The notes under the pieces: model-generated | The model's database searches: none | The model's input: only the letters and a program-made list of their open reading frames with translations | Told to the model about the DNA's origin: nothing | Translations under genes and position numbers: made by a program | Assembly (NCBI RefSeq): GCF_000723885.1 | Contig: NZ_CCDG010000058.1 | Location: forward strand, 1-46,981 | Direction: 5' to 3' | DNA: 46,981 nt | Source of the DNA: Paenibacillus camerounensis | GTDB lineage: Bacteria; Bacillota; Bacilli; Paenibacillales; Paenibacillaceae | Shown here: one piece after another, positions 14,969 through 24,156 of the stretch | How the letters are laid out: the number at the start of each line of letters is the position of its first letter | How positions within the stretch are numbered: the stretch's first letter is position 1

Positions 14969-16654
14969 TTACATCCGCTCAGGTGCCGTTACGCCAACGA
15001 GACGCAGGACGTTGGCGATGGTGGTGCGGGCCGCGCCCAGCAGGGCGAGGCGGGCAACGGTCTGGGCAGCGTCGTCAGTGATGACGCGCTCAGCCTTGTA
15101 ATAGCTATGGAACTGTGCCGCCAGATCGTATACGTAGCGGATCAGGCGGTGCGGTGCATAGCCTTCGGAAGCAATGGCAATTTCAGCAGGCAGCTCGCCG
15201 ATTTTGCGCAGCAGATCATATTCATGAACAGCTGTCAGCTTGCTGAAGTCAATCTGATCAATGGCAGGCAAGGCAATGCCCTGCTCCTCAGCCTGGCGGA
15301 AAATGCTGCAGATCCGCGCATGCGCATACTGCACATAATAGACAGGATTCTCATTGGATGTGGAAATGGCCAGATCCATGTCGAAATCAAGATGCGAATC
15401 CATGCTGCGCATGGTGAAGAAATAGCGGATCGCGTCGAGTCCGACTTCCTCCATCAGGTCCTCCATCGTAACGGCTTTGCCGGTACGCTTGGACATTTTG
15501 ACCTTTTCGCCGTTCTGGAACAGGCTGACCATCTGGGCAATCAGCACGACCAGCTTCTCAGGGTCGTTGCCGAGTGCGGACATCGCAGCCTTCATCCGCG
15601 GGATGTAGCCGTGATGGTCAGCTCCCCAGATGTTGATCATAGTATCGTAGCCGCGCTCATACTTATCGTTATGATAAGCGATATCCGGCGTCAGGTAGGT
15701 GTAGGTGCCGTCGTTCTTAATCAGTACGCGGTCCTTGTCGTCGCCGTATTTGGTCGTATTCAGCCAGGTAGCCCCGTCTTGCTCGTACACTTCGCCGCGG
15801 TCGCGCAGCTCATCCAGCGAGCGCAGCACCTGCCCGTTCTCGTAGAGCGAGGTCTCGCTGTACCAGATGTCGAAATTTACGCGGAAGCGCTCAAGGTCGC
15901 GCTTGATCTTGCCCAGCTCCTTCGTAAGCCCGTAGGTACGGAAGAATGCCGCACGGTCTCCCGGAGCCAGCTCCAGCAGGGTGTCACCCTTCTCAGCAAC
16001 AAGATCCTTGGCGAATCCCTTGATGTCCTCACCGTGGTAACCGTCCTCCGGCATTTCCGCCGGCTGGCCGAGCTCCTGCAGATAACGGGCCTCGATTGAT
16101 TTGCACAGATTGTTTACCTGATTACCGGCATCATTAATGTAGTACTCCCGGGTCACCTGGTAACCGGCAAAATCCAGTACATTACAGAGGGCATCGCCGA
16201 CAGCCGCGCCGCGGGCATGTCCGAGATGCAGGCTGCCGGTAGGATTGGCGCTGACAAACTCCATTTCTACCTTTTTGCCTTTGCCTGTCTCAATCCGCCC
16301 GTAGTTGTCGCCTTGCTCTGTGACAAGACCGATGACCGGGTACAGGTAGCTCTTGGAGAGCGTGAAGTTGATGAAACCCGGGCCGGCGATTTCCGCTTTT
16401 TCAATAGAGGCGGAAGCGGTATCCAGATGCTCAATAATAGCTTCCGCAATCTGCCGCGGGTTGCGCTTGGCAATCTTGGTGAGCTGCATAGCGGCATTGG
16501 TAGCCAGATCTCCGTGAGCCTTGTCCTTCGGCACCTCCAGCGCAATGGCCGGAAGCTCTTCCTGCGTTACGAGACCGGCAGCCAGAATAGCACCTGCTAC
16601 CGCTTCTTTGACCCGCTCATTCGCAAGCTGCAGCGGATTTGAACTTTGTGTCAT
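14969..16654 (-). CDS. argS: Arginine--tRNA ligase
   Basis: ArgRS (561 residues) is a class I aminoacyl-tRNA synthetase. Visible features are the N-terminal Add1 domain (residues 1-105), the HIGH-type motif in SLHLGHARG (near 140), the KMSKS-type motif KMSKRTG (near 388-394), and the C-terminal anticodon-binding DALR domain ending in the typical GVTAPERM. AGGAGG precedes the ATG. The start overlaps the stop of the DUF1934 gene by 4 bases, so the two are translationally coupled, as ywiB-argS in B. subtilis. I saw no T-box leader. Confidence 0.97.
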   Translation of the reverse strand: MTQSSNPLQLANERVKEAVAGAILAAGLVTQEELPAIALEVPKDKAHGDLATNAAMQLTKIAKRNPRQIAEAIIEHLDTASASIEKAEIAGPGFINFTLSKSYLYPVIGLVTEQGDNYGRIETGKGKKVEMEFVSANPTGSLHLGHARGAAVGDALCNVLDFAGYQVTREYYINDAGNQVNNLCKSIEARYLQELGQPAEMPEDGYHGEDIKGFAKDLVAEKGDTLLELAPGDRAAFFRTYGLTKELGKIKRDLERFRVNFDIWYSETSLYENGQVLRSLDELRDRGEVYEQDGATWLNTTKYGDDKDRVLIKNDGTYTYLTPDIAYHNDKYERGYDTMINIWGADHHGYIPRMKAAMSALGNDPEKLVVLIAQMVSLFQNGEKVKMSKRTGKAVTMEDLMEEVGLDAIRYFFTMRSMDSHLDFDMDLAISTSNENPVYYVQYAHARICSIFRQAEEQGIALPAIDQIDFSKLTAVHEYDLLRKIGELPAEIAIASEGYAPHRLIRYVYDLAAQFHSYYKAERVITDDAAQTVARLALLGAARTTIANVLRLVGVTAPERM

Positions 16655-17094
16655 GATTGTGGTTCCTCCTGTATATACAAACTGATAGCGAACTGTCCTG
16701 ATAACTCCCCGTAGACGTACAAGTCATACTCCCACGAGACCTCCAGCGAACGTCCATTACGCATAATATCCAGCTTCCGTGTTGCGGTAGAGAGATTAAA
16801 CTGGGCGTACGGGGAGCGGTAGAAGCCGGGTAACTGCTTCCCTGTCTCAAAGGACTGCTCAGACTCGATACTCCCGTGCCGGATCAGCTTCAGTTCGCGG
16901 CCTGTAATCTTTATCATCGTACGGACGGATACGGCCTCTCCCTGAGGCCCCTGCTCCGTTTCTTCATAACGGATAAACAGCTGCTCCCCTTTGGAGACAG
17001 CTTCTCCGGCAGCCGTAATTACATTCTTCTGCCCGTCCTGCCGGCTTTCCAAAGTTACAGTAACACCGTATTTGCCGGACTGTAATTCAGACAT
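16651..17094 (-). CDS. ywiB: DUF1934 (YwiB-like) beta-barrel protein
   Basis: A 147-residue protein with alternating polar and hydrophobic strands throughout, fitting the DUF1934/YwiB calycin-like fold. The function is unknown. It starts with a GAGGAA ribosome site and overlaps argS by 4 bases, a pairing conserved in Bacillus. The conserved C-terminal DLYVYGELSGQFAISLYI segment supports the call. The leader region 17095-17239 shows no T-box or other structured element that I recognise. Confidence 0.82.
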   Translation of the reverse strand: MSELQSGKYGVTVTLESRQDGQKNVITAAGEAVSKGEQLFIRYEETEQGPQGEAVSVRTMIKITGRELKLIRHGSIESEQSFETGKQLPGFYRSPYAQFNLSTATRKLDIMRNGRSLEVSWEYDLYVYGELSGQFAISLYIQEEPQS

Positions 17095-17239
17095 TCTCTG
17101 TTCCTCGCTTATCGTTCAATTCATAGATTCAAGGCATATTCGCTTACCCATTGTACACTATATCCAGTTCGGGTGAGCAATACAATTGAACTTTTATTTT
17201 TCCCTTTGAATGGTATTCAGGTTCAATCTATTTCATTCG

Positions 17240-17911
17240 TTACAACGGCAGCAGCCGCACCTTGTCTGTGGAGCGCAGCTGCTCCACCATCGCATGCCAG
17301 GCGACAGGCTTATCTTCGAGTACCGTATAGTAGCGGGTCAGGAAGTCGGCCACCAGCGCTGCCTCTACCGTCTCCTGTCCTTCCTGTCCGGGCATGAAGC
17401 AGAGGTCCAGCCCGGTTACAGCCTCACCGTCACCCTGCCAGGACGGGTGTACATAAGGGAAATCAAGCCGTTCATAACCGAGGTGGGACAACACCTCACG
17501 GCGGACAAACGGGTCCATCGGCTTAACGCCGCCAAATCCGAAATTCTCCACCCGGTATGGATCGTAGATTTCCGCAAACATGCCGTACAGCTCTTTGCCG
17601 TTGTCTGCTGCAAGCTTCTTCAGATCCTTCAGCCGGCTCTTGGCCAGAAAACGCCCGATTCCCAGGCCTTCACGGCCGATTACAGTGAAGTCGGTCATTG
17701 CCACGTTCCAGTCCGGATAGTAACGGTATTCGGTAGTCCCGACAACGGTACCTTCATGGACAGCTGCGAATACCCGGATTCCCTGATCCTCCAGCGGCTC
17801 CTTCCACAGGCTGTATTCCAGCACCTCTTCAGGCGGGAATACCTCACTCAGCAGATTATGTACTTGTCTGAACAACGGATCAGAAAGGCTCGTAATTCTT
17901 ACATATTCCAT
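17240..17911 (-). CDS. GNAT family N-acetyltransferase (first of pair)
   Basis: A 223-residue protein with a GNAT-type core: the strand AVHEGTVVGTTEYRYY, the strand MTDFTVIGREGLGIG with an acetyl-CoA pyrophosphate loop GREGLGIGRFLAK (about 80-91), and the following helix. The C-terminal 80 residues carry FMPGQEG and LRSTDKVRLLPL and are not part of the minimal fold. The substrate is unknown. GGAGGAG precedes the ATG. It lies 52 bases after a second GNAT gene that in turn follows a nitrilase-family gene, so a three-gene operon is likely. Confidence 0.8.
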   Translation of the reverse strand: MEYVRITSLSDPLFRQVHNLLSEVFPPEEVLEYSLWKEPLEDQGIRVFAAVHEGTVVGTTEYRYYPDWNVAMTDFTVIGREGLGIGRFLAKSRLKDLKKLAADNGKELYGMFAEIYDPYRVENFGFGGVKPMDPFVRREVLSHLGYERLDFPYVHPSWQGDGEAVTGLDLCFMPGQEGQETVEAALVADFLTRYYTVLEDKPVAWHAMVEQLRSTDKVRLLPL

Positions 17912-17963
17912 ACTAGAATCTCCTCCGGTACTCTGATTGGGTTCTGCCTTTAGCCAGTCTTTT

Positions 17964-18632
17964 CTATAAAAAGGGATTCCGCCATTCCATCAGTGCGGCG
18001 TAATTGCAGGACTCCTCATCCTCCAGGTAGTCTGCTGTCACACCAAGCGGCGACCGTCCGCAGCGCAGCAGGAACGTTATGACCGGATCAGCCAGCTGCC
18101 CGCCGATAACCTCAGCAAGGTACGCCTGCGCCGACAGGCGGGAAGCCTCTTTATGATAACCAGGCATTCTTCCCGCACCCAGCAGCCGTTCCAGCTTCTG
18201 CTCCACAACCACATGATACAGTGACTGCACCAGCTCCTTGCCCAGTCCCAGCTTGCGGAATTTAGGGCGTACGCAGAGATCCGCAATGTACAGCGTATTG
18301 CCGTCAGGCTGATGCGTAGTGAGGTATCCGTCCGCTGTTACTTCAGACCAGGTATGACCGTTATGCGCCGATTCTTCATTAAAATGAATTTTGAGGCCCG
18401 TGACCGAACCGGCCAGCTCCCCGTTCACTTCCGCACAAAGTGCCCCCTCCGGGAATCGCTCTACATGATTACGCAGCTGTTCGCGGTTCCATAGAAGCTC
18501 CGCGGGATAAGGGGGCGGAAAAGCTTCCGATTGTATCGTAATCAGCTCGCCGAAATCAGCCGCTGTGTAATTTCGGATAACCGCGGGAACGGGCGTTTTA
18601 CCGTCAAAAGCAAAAAAGCTTTTATTATACAT
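17964..18632 (-). CDS. GNAT family N-acetyltransferase paired with a nitrilase-family gene
   Basis: A 222-residue acetyltransferase. The core strand LYIADLCVRPKFRKLGLGKELVQSL (residues 103-127) holds the acetyl-CoA loop in the RKLGLG region. Residues 16-25 (PAVIRNYTAAD) are a typical GNAT start. In some bacteria a GNAT domain of this kind is fused to a carbon-nitrogen hydrolase in one chain; here the two are separate genes 15 bases apart. They probably act on the same amide or amine substrate, which is unknown. AAGGAG lies 10 bases before the ATG. Confidence 0.82.
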   Translation of the reverse strand: MYNKSFFAFDGKTPVPAVIRNYTAADFGELITIQSEAFPPPYPAELLWNREQLRNHVERFPEGALCAEVNGELAGSVTGLKIHFNEESAHNGHTWSEVTADGYLTTHQPDGNTLYIADLCVRPKFRKLGLGKELVQSLYHVVVEQKLERLLGAGRMPGYHKEASRLSAQAYLAEVIGGQLADPVITFLLRCGRSPLGVTADYLEDEESCNYAALMEWRNPFL

Positions 18633-18647
18633 CTTTGCCTGACTCCT

Positions 18648-19505
18648 TTATGTCCAGTCTGTGTAGAGGTCCGTTCTCCGGTCGCGCCAGGTGGTCACTG
18701 ACCCGCGCTCTCGCACCCGGTACAGCAGCTCCAGATCCAGATCGGCGGTTATGATCATGTCATCGTTAATCTCTCCTTCGGCCAGCAGCCCTTTTGGCGG
18801 AAAGGGAACATCATTAGGTGTGATCACAGCAGCCTGCCCAAAGTTCGCACGCATGAGATCAACAGTCGGCAGCGACCCGACGGTTCCTGTCAGCACAACG
18901 TAAATCTGATTTTCAATTGCACGCGCATGGCTGGTATAGCGTACCCGGTGGAACCCGTGGCGGTCATCCGTGCAGGAAGGACAAAAAATCACATCAGCCC
19001 CCTTGGCTCGGGCCATCCGCACAATTTCAGGAAACTCAATATCGTAGCAGGTCAGCATAGCGATGGTGCCTTTGTCCGTCTGAAATACTTCCAGACCCTC
19101 GCCCGCCCCCATATTCCAGCCCTCTACCTCAGCCGGGGTAATATGCAGCTTGGCCTGCTCAGCGATCCTGCCGTCAGGATAAAAGAGATGCGCCACATTA
19201 TACAGCTTGCCTTCCCGCCGCAGCACATGGGTGCCTCCGATGATATGGACATTATACTTTCTGGCATAGCCGGAGAACATCTCCCGGTACTGCTCCGTAA
19301 ACTGCGGCAGGCCTTCAATGCCCAGGGCATTTCCCTGTCCGTCCCCGATGGACATCAGCTGAGTCGTAAGGAACTCCGGAAACAGGATAAAGTCGGTGCT
19401 GAATTCCTCAGCGGTCTTAATATAATGCTCACACCGGGCGGCAAACTCCTCAAATGAGGTAATCGTATGCAAATGATACTGAACCGCGGATACGCGAAAG
19501 GCCAC
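18648..19505 (-). CDS. Carbon-nitrogen hydrolase (nitrilase superfamily)
   Basis: A 285-residue hydrolase with the full Glu-Lys-Cys triad: E44 (LFPEFLT), K119 (AKLHITPAE) and C153 (LTCYDIEFPE). The family cleaves amide or nitrile C-N bonds through a cysteine thioester. The long insert and the phrases YTSHARAIENQIYVV and FCPSCTDDRHGFHRVRY fit the branch found with GNAT partners. Substrate prediction from sequence is not safe. The GTG start has AGGAGG 8 bases upstream. It is the first gene of a probable operon with two acetyltransferases. Confidence 0.9.
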   Translation of the reverse strand: MAFRVSAVQYHLHTITSFEEFAARCEHYIKTAEEFSTDFILFPEFLTTQLMSIGDGQGNALGIEGLPQFTEQYREMFSGYARKYNVHIIGGTHVLRREGKLYNVAHLFYPDGRIAEQAKLHITPAEVEGWNMGAGEGLEVFQTDKGTIAMLTCYDIEFPEIVRMARAKGADVIFCPSCTDDRHGFHRVRYTSHARAIENQIYVVLTGTVGSLPTVDLMRANFGQAAVITPNDVPFPPKGLLAEGEINDDMIITADLDLELLYRVRERGSVTTWRDRRTDLYTDWT

Positions 19506-19619
19506 TCTGCATTCCTCCTAGCAATTGTCCACAGGCTCCGCAGATACGCGGCACGGTCCTGTTAAAGTAAATCAAATTTTATCATACTGGCAGCCAAAAT
19601 CACACTCGGCGGGGAAACG

Positions 19620-19671
19620 TAAAAAGGCCCCTTTCCGGAAGATCGGCAAAATCTTGCGGAAAGGCAGCCTT
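19620..19671 (-). terminator. Intrinsic terminator after the Asp-box protein gene
   Basis: On the minus strand AAGGC-CCTTTCCG...CGGAAAGG-GGCCTT is followed by TTTA. The long stem has internal mismatches. Confidence 0.8.
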
Positions 19672-19705
19672 ATATTCTACTTGTCAGGATGATCCTATTA
19701 GGCTT

Positions 19706-20872
19706 CTATTGCTCATTTCCTTTAAAGGTAAACTTCTCGGTCCAGGTCATGCCCCCGTCGCTGGTGGCATAAAGGGAAGAGGTATTGGCGCCTCTGACAG
19801 CCATCCAGCCGGCTTTGCTGTCAGGGAAGGAGATGATTCCTTCATATCCGGCGATTGCCGGCAGGTTCGTAAACTGTTTGCCGCTATTCACTGTACGGCC
19901 GACAGCTACCTGTTCCCCCGCAGGCGAGAATCCAACCAGGAAAGCTGTGCTGCTGCCGGCCAGCTGCATATTCCCCGGCTTGCCGGACGCCGGCCCCTTC
20001 TTCAGCTGGGCTGAACCGCTGCCCGGTGCCGGCCCGCCGCCGGCAGTTTCCTGGGCAATTACACGTGTCCAGCTCTTTCCCTGATCTCCGCTGGCATACA
20101 GGGAATAGGAGGTCTGGGACATGCCTGAGCCTCCGTACAGAAGTGCATATACCTGGTCACCCTTCGCGTAAAGCTGTCCATATTCAGGGTACGCAAAAGC
20201 CGACTTAAGCGCCAGCTTCCAGGTCGCTCCGCCATCCGTAGTTTTCATAACCCGGTAGCCTTCGCCCGGTGCCACTACTACTGCCCAGCCGTTATTGCGG
20301 CTGGTAAACTCTGCACCGCGCGTGTTAGCCGGAGTCTTAATTTGGCTCCAGCTCCGCCCCCCGTCCTCCGTATAATACGTAAAAGCACGGACATATCCGA
20401 AGCCGTGCTTGCTGTCTGTAAAGCTGATCCGCTCGAAGCCGACCTGCGACTCTGAAATTCTTGTCCAGGTTGATCCGCCGTCAGCAGTACCGATAAGGTA
20501 GACCCCGTTCTGCTCCTGAACGGATGCTAACGCCCATCCATGCACATTGTCCGGGAAGGAGATCTGCCGGAAATTCCATTGGCCTTCATATATTTTCTGG
20601 AAATGGCCGCCGCCGTCCGATGTGCCGATCATAAAGCCTTTACCTGCAGCCCGTCCTGTATTTGCGCTGAGAAACGCCAGATCATTGAAGCTGAGCGGCG
20701 TATCTTCAGCAGCGAGGTGCTTGGCCTGCAGCTGCTGCAGCAGCCCGTGGTCTCCGGCGGCAGGCGCTGCCGCCTGTGCCGCCGGAGCAGCCATCCCCCA
20801 GGACGAGACTGTAAGCAGTCCGGCTGAGAGAAGCGTTAGTGCTGTTAAGTGTACTTTTTTAGTCCAATTCAT
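19706..20872 (-). CDS. Secreted Asp-box (BNR/Ycf48-like) repeat protein
   Basis: A 388-residue secreted protein with a signal peptide (TKKVHLTALTLLSAGLLTVSS, cleavage near AAQAAA) and about seven Asp-box repeats of the S/TxDGGxTW form: TSDGGGHF, TADGGSTW, TEDGGRSW, TTDGGATW, SGDQGKSW, TVNSGKQF and TSDGGMTW. These mark a beta-propeller as in Ycf48 or sialidase-like proteins. Sialidase active-site residues are not evident, so it is probably a non-enzymatic propeller. The longer upstream frame (to 21082) is not used: AGGAGGTG lies 5 bases before the ATG at 20872. It is divergent from the PBP gene. A Gly/Pro-rich insert sits at residues 285-305. Confidence 0.85.
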   Translation of the reverse strand: MNWTKKVHLTALTLLSAGLLTVSSWGMAAPAAQAAAPAAGDHGLLQQLQAKHLAAEDTPLSFNDLAFLSANTGRAAGKGFMIGTSDGGGHFQKIYEGQWNFRQISFPDNVHGWALASVQEQNGVYLIGTADGGSTWTRISESQVGFERISFTDSKHGFGYVRAFTYYTEDGGRSWSQIKTPANTRGAEFTSRNNGWAVVVAPGEGYRVMKTTDGGATWKLALKSAFAYPEYGQLYAKGDQVYALLYGGSGMSQTSYSLYASGDQGKSWTRVIAQETAGGGPAPGSGSAQLKKGPASGKPGNMQLAGSSTAFLVGFSPAGEQVAVGRTVNSGKQFTNLPAIAGYEGIISFPDSKAGWMAVRGANTSSLYATSDGGMTWTEKFTFKGNEQ

Positions 20873-21109
20873 GATGACACCTCCTGTGATATATATACCC
20901 TTTTGTATAAACACTACTCTGTTATACTCTCCGGCCGCAGTTCTATCTACCCCCGGAAGGTCACAAAAAGAAGACAATTTGGTTATCTCTCTGCTCCCGG
21001 CCTGAATATCTGCCATCTTCCTATCCCATAATGAAATTAACCGGCCGAAGCTTTTCTGAAATGCCAGCGCCGGCCGTTTCATATTCCCGAGGACAAGGAG
21101 CCCAAAGCC

Positions 21110-23173
21110 ATGCCGCGCGATTTATCTAACCCGAAAGTCAAAAAACACCGGCTCCGCCGGCTGGCCCGGCTGCTGGCCGCCCTGACTATACTGCTGGTGC
21201 TCGCTGCCGGAGCACTGCTTGGCTACCTGTATAACAAACCGCTTCCGCCGGTCGGTGATGATATCCGCTCCCGGCTGCTGGATGCCAGAGGCAATGTGCT
21301 GGCCACCTTTACAACGGATGGACGCAGCCGCACTCCGGTTACGCTGGATAAAATCGCCCCCGAGCTGATCAAGGCTACTCTGGCCGTAGAGGACCGCAAA
21401 TTTTTTGAGCACACCGGATTTGATCTAAAGGGTATGGCACGGGCTGTGCTGGCCAATCTGGAGACGGGTGAACGCTCCCAGGGGGCCAGCACACTTACAC
21501 AGCAGCTCGCCCGTAATCTGTACCTTACCCATGAAAAAACCTGGACACGTAAGGCCAAGGAAGCCCTTTACACGATGCAGCTTGAGATGAAATACAGTAA
21601 AGACGAGATTCTAAACATGTATTTAAATGAGATTTATTACGGCCACGGTGCCTACGGGATCGAGGCTGCCTCACGCATGTATTTCGGCAAAGCGGCGGTA
21701 GACCTGAGCCTTGCAGAAAGTGCACTTCTGGCCGGCATTCCCAAGGGCCCGACGTATTATTCTCCATACACTAACCTGGACAATGCCAAGAAACGGCAGG
21801 GCATTATTTTATCCTCAATGATCCAGGTGGGTGATATTACAGCAGCACAGGCAGAGGAGGCTGCCAGAACTGTGCTCAGCTTCAAGCCGCAGGGCGAGAA
21901 GAATACCGTTGTGCTGGCCCCTTACTTCCGCGATTATGTGCGGGGGCTTGTCACCGATAAACTCGGGATCAGCAGCGATGAGCTGGAGCTGGGCGGACTG
22001 GATGTATACACCACGCTTGATCCCGATATGCAGCGGGCAGCCGAGGAGGCAATGGATAAGGGAATGGATTCCGCCAGTGAGCTGGAAACGGCGCTCGTCT
22101 CAATTGACCCGCGCACCGGTTATATCAAAGCAATGGTCGGGGGCAAGAATTACCGGGCCAATCAGTTCAATCATGCGCTTGCAACCACCCGCCAGCCCGG
22201 TTCATCCTTTAAGCCGATCATGTACCTGACCGCCCTGTCTACTAAAACAATGACCGGCCTGTCCGTCTTCAACAGCCAGCCCACCTTGTTCCATTACGAC
22301 AATAACCGCAAAACGTACCAGCCTAAAAACTTCGGCGACAAGTATCTTGGCGAAATTAATATGCGCCAGGCCATTGCCGCTTCCGACAATATCTACGCCG
22401 TAAATACGATTATGAAAATCGGTGCAGACCAGGTCGCAGATATGGCAGCTAAGCTGGGTATCGGCAGTCCGCTGCAAAGCGTTCCTTCTCTTGCACTCGG
22501 CACGTCACCGGTCAGCCCGCTTGAGATGGCCTCCGCCTTCGCCGTAATCGGCGGCAGCGGCATCAGACAGCCGGTTACGGCCATTCTGAAGATTACTGAT
22601 TCTAAGGGAAATCTGATCTACGAAGCCGCGCAGACTTCAGGGGAGCAGGTTGTCGAGCCTGCGGCTGCCTATGTGCTGACCCGGCTGATGGAAGGTGTCT
22701 TTGAGAGCGGGGGCACCGGTAACCGTGTAGCCTCCATTATCAAGCGCCCTGTAGCGGGCAAGACCGGAACCACAGACACCGACGGCTGGATGGTCGGCTT
22801 TACGCCCGAGCTGTCTACCGCAGTCTGGGTCGGGTATGATAAGGGCCGCGATATTGCCACAGCTGACGGAAGGCGGGCGGCGCCGATTTTTGCAGAGTTT
22901 ACAGAAAAAGCCCTGTCCAATGTGCCGCCGAAGATTTTTCCGATTCCTGACGGAGTCGTGAGTGTCTACATTAATCCGGAGTCAGGCAAGCTGGCTACAG
23001 CCGCCTGCCCGGAGAAGGAGCTGGAGACCTTTATCAGCGGTACAGAGCCGACAGAATATTGTGATGAGCACAGCACCGGCGGGGATACTGCACCGGTTGA
23101 AGAGTCACCTGCTGATCCGGCCAAGGAAGAGCATTCCTTGTGGAGTGACATCAAGCGCTGGTGGCTGAACTAA
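21110..23173 (+). CDS. Class A penicillin-binding protein (bifunctional PBP1A type)
   Basis: A 687-residue membrane-anchored peptidoglycan synthase. It has one N-terminal membrane segment (residues 20-40), a GT51 glycosyltransferase domain with catalytic E94 (VEDRKFFEHTG) and QGASTLTQQLARN, and a transpeptidase domain with SSFK (S365-K368), SDN (425-427) and KTG (551-553). The C-terminal tail is acidic and Pro/Ser-rich. Its neighbourhood with ywhD suggests the B. subtilis pbpG (ywhE) orthologue, a PBP used in spore germ-cell-wall synthesis, but this needs a tree. The ATG follows AAGGAG by 9 bases. Confidence 0.95.
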   Translation: MPRDLSNPKVKKHRLRRLARLLAALTILLVLAAGALLGYLYNKPLPPVGDDIRSRLLDARGNVLATFTTDGRSRTPVTLDKIAPELIKATLAVEDRKFFEHTGFDLKGMARAVLANLETGERSQGASTLTQQLARNLYLTHEKTWTRKAKEALYTMQLEMKYSKDEILNMYLNEIYYGHGAYGIEAASRMYFGKAAVDLSLAESALLAGIPKGPTYYSPYTNLDNAKKRQGIILSSMIQVGDITAAQAEEAARTVLSFKPQGEKNTVVLAPYFRDYVRGLVTDKLGISSDELELGGLDVYTTLDPDMQRAAEEAMDKGMDSASELETALVSIDPRTGYIKAMVGGKNYRANQFNHALATTRQPGSSFKPIMYLTALSTKTMTGLSVFNSQPTLFHYDNNRKTYQPKNFGDKYLGEINMRQAIAASDNIYAVNTIMKIGADQVADMAAKLGIGSPLQSVPSLALGTSPVSPLEMASAFAVIGGSGIRQPVTAILKITDSKGNLIYEAAQTSGEQVVEPAAAYVLTRLMEGVFESGGTGNRVASIIKRPVAGKTGTTDTDGWMVGFTPELSTAVWVGYDKGRDIATADGRRAAPIFAEFTEKALSNVPPKIFPIPDGVVSVYINPESGKLATAACPEKELETFISGTEPTEYCDEHSTGGDTAPVEESPADPAKEEHSLWSDIKRWWLN

Positions 23174-23259
23174 GGCTGCTGTTGCAGCGAGCACAGCCCT
23201 GGGGTACGATGAGCCCATTAGCGGCAGGCCGCGCTTGCCGGGAAAGGTGCCCGACGGAA

Positions 23260-23928
23260 ATGAACCATAACGAGAACAAACCCGTAAAAAAGCAGCTGAT
23301 CGGGTCTGAGCTTTACAGCCTTCCGGCTCTGCAGGCAGCGCCGCTCCTCCTTGGCCGGCATCTGGTCCGGAGCACTGAGGACGGGGAGATCCGCTGCCGC
23401 ATTGTGGAAACGGAGAGCTACGGAGGCGCGGAGGACAAGGGCAGCCACGCTTTCGGCGGACGCCGGACTGCAAGGACCGATGTAATGTTTCGCGAGGGCG
23501 GAACAATCTACATTTATCTGATATACGGTATGTATCATTGCCTAAATATTGTTACTGCCGGGGAAGGCGATCCGCATGCTGTACTGATACGGGCTGTTGA
23601 GCCTCTGACCGCTGCCGATGCCGGCTTCATGCGCAGTTACCGCGGTACTGCCGGGAGCACACCCCGCGGACTCTCGGGCGGGCCGGGCAAGCTGTGCCGG
23701 GCACTGCAGATCGATAAGCGCCTGAACGGGCTCAGGCTTGATCGTGCGGACAGCCCGCTGAGGCTGGAGCAGGGTGAAGAACCTGAATCCCTTGATATCG
23801 TCCAGTCCCCGCGTATCAATATTCCCTACGCTGAGGAGTATGCCCCGCTGCCCTGGCGTTTTTACCTGCGGAATAGCCCGTATGTCTCAGTTAAAGATAA
23901 GATGGAGCAGCCCTTTATATGGAGCTGA
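23260..23928 (+). CDS. DNA-3-methyladenine glycosylase (AAG/Mpg family)
   Basis: A 222-residue base-excision glycosylase that flips out and removes alkylated purines and hypoxanthine. Family motifs are ETESYGGAEDKGSHAFGGR (catalytic Glu region), YLIYGMYHCLNIV, AVLIRAVEP and the GGPGKLCRAL helix. The frame is open back to 23161, overlapping the PBP stop, but the ATG at 23260 has GAAAGGTG 9 bases upstream and gives the family length. It lies 86 bases after the PBP gene with no terminator between, so cotranscription is possible. A long hairpin follows. Confidence 0.93.
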   Translation: MNHNENKPVKKQLIGSELYSLPALQAAPLLLGRHLVRSTEDGEIRCRIVETESYGGAEDKGSHAFGGRRTARTDVMFREGGTIYIYLIYGMYHCLNIVTAGEGDPHAVLIRAVEPLTAADAGFMRSYRGTAGSTPRGLSGGPGKLCRALQIDKRLNGLRLDRADSPLRLEQGEEPESLDIVQSPRINIPYAEEYAPLPWRFYLRNSPYVSVKDKMEQPFIWS

Positions 23929-23994
23929 CCTTCCAGTGTCATCCTTTGATTGTTTCGCTGCCGGTATTTTGGGTAAAAAGAATAGAACCCTAAT

Positions 23995-24030
23995 AAGCCG
24001 CCTGCTCCGGATAACCGGAGCAGGCGGCTT
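23995..24030 (+). terminator. Probable terminator after the AAG glycosylase gene
   Basis: A perfect 16-bp stem AAGCCGCCTGCTCCGG-ATAA-complement is followed by CCCTTATG. The T-run is poor on the plus strand, so it may work partly as a 3' stabiliser. The minus-strand tail is ATTAGGG, also poor. Confidence 0.6.
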
Positions 24031-24080
24031 CCCTTATGTAATTATCTGAGAATATACATATAAATGAATGCGCTTCCCCG

Positions 24081-24109
24081 TTCTCTAAACTTACAATTAC
24101 TGCTATAAT
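24081..24109 (+). promoter_or_regulatory. Extended -10 promoter of the AbrB-type regulator
   Basis: TGC directly precedes a perfect TATAAT (24104-24109), giving an extended -10. The -35 position holds only TTCTCT (24081-24086). The message would start near 24116, about 40 bases before the ATG. Confidence 0.6.
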
Positions 24110-24156
24110 CGAATATATCCGCAAAAAAATATGAAGATGTAAATGAGGGACATGAG

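Noticed and set aside
14780..16099. Long plus-strand open frame of 439 codons opposite argS
   Set aside because: It is the antisense shadow of a clear arginyl-tRNA synthetase, has no ribosome site and gives no recognisable protein.
21013..21082. Longer start for the Asp-box protein (ATG at 21082)
   Set aside because: It would bury the signal peptide 70 residues inside the protein, and the ATG at 20872 has an ideal ribosome site.
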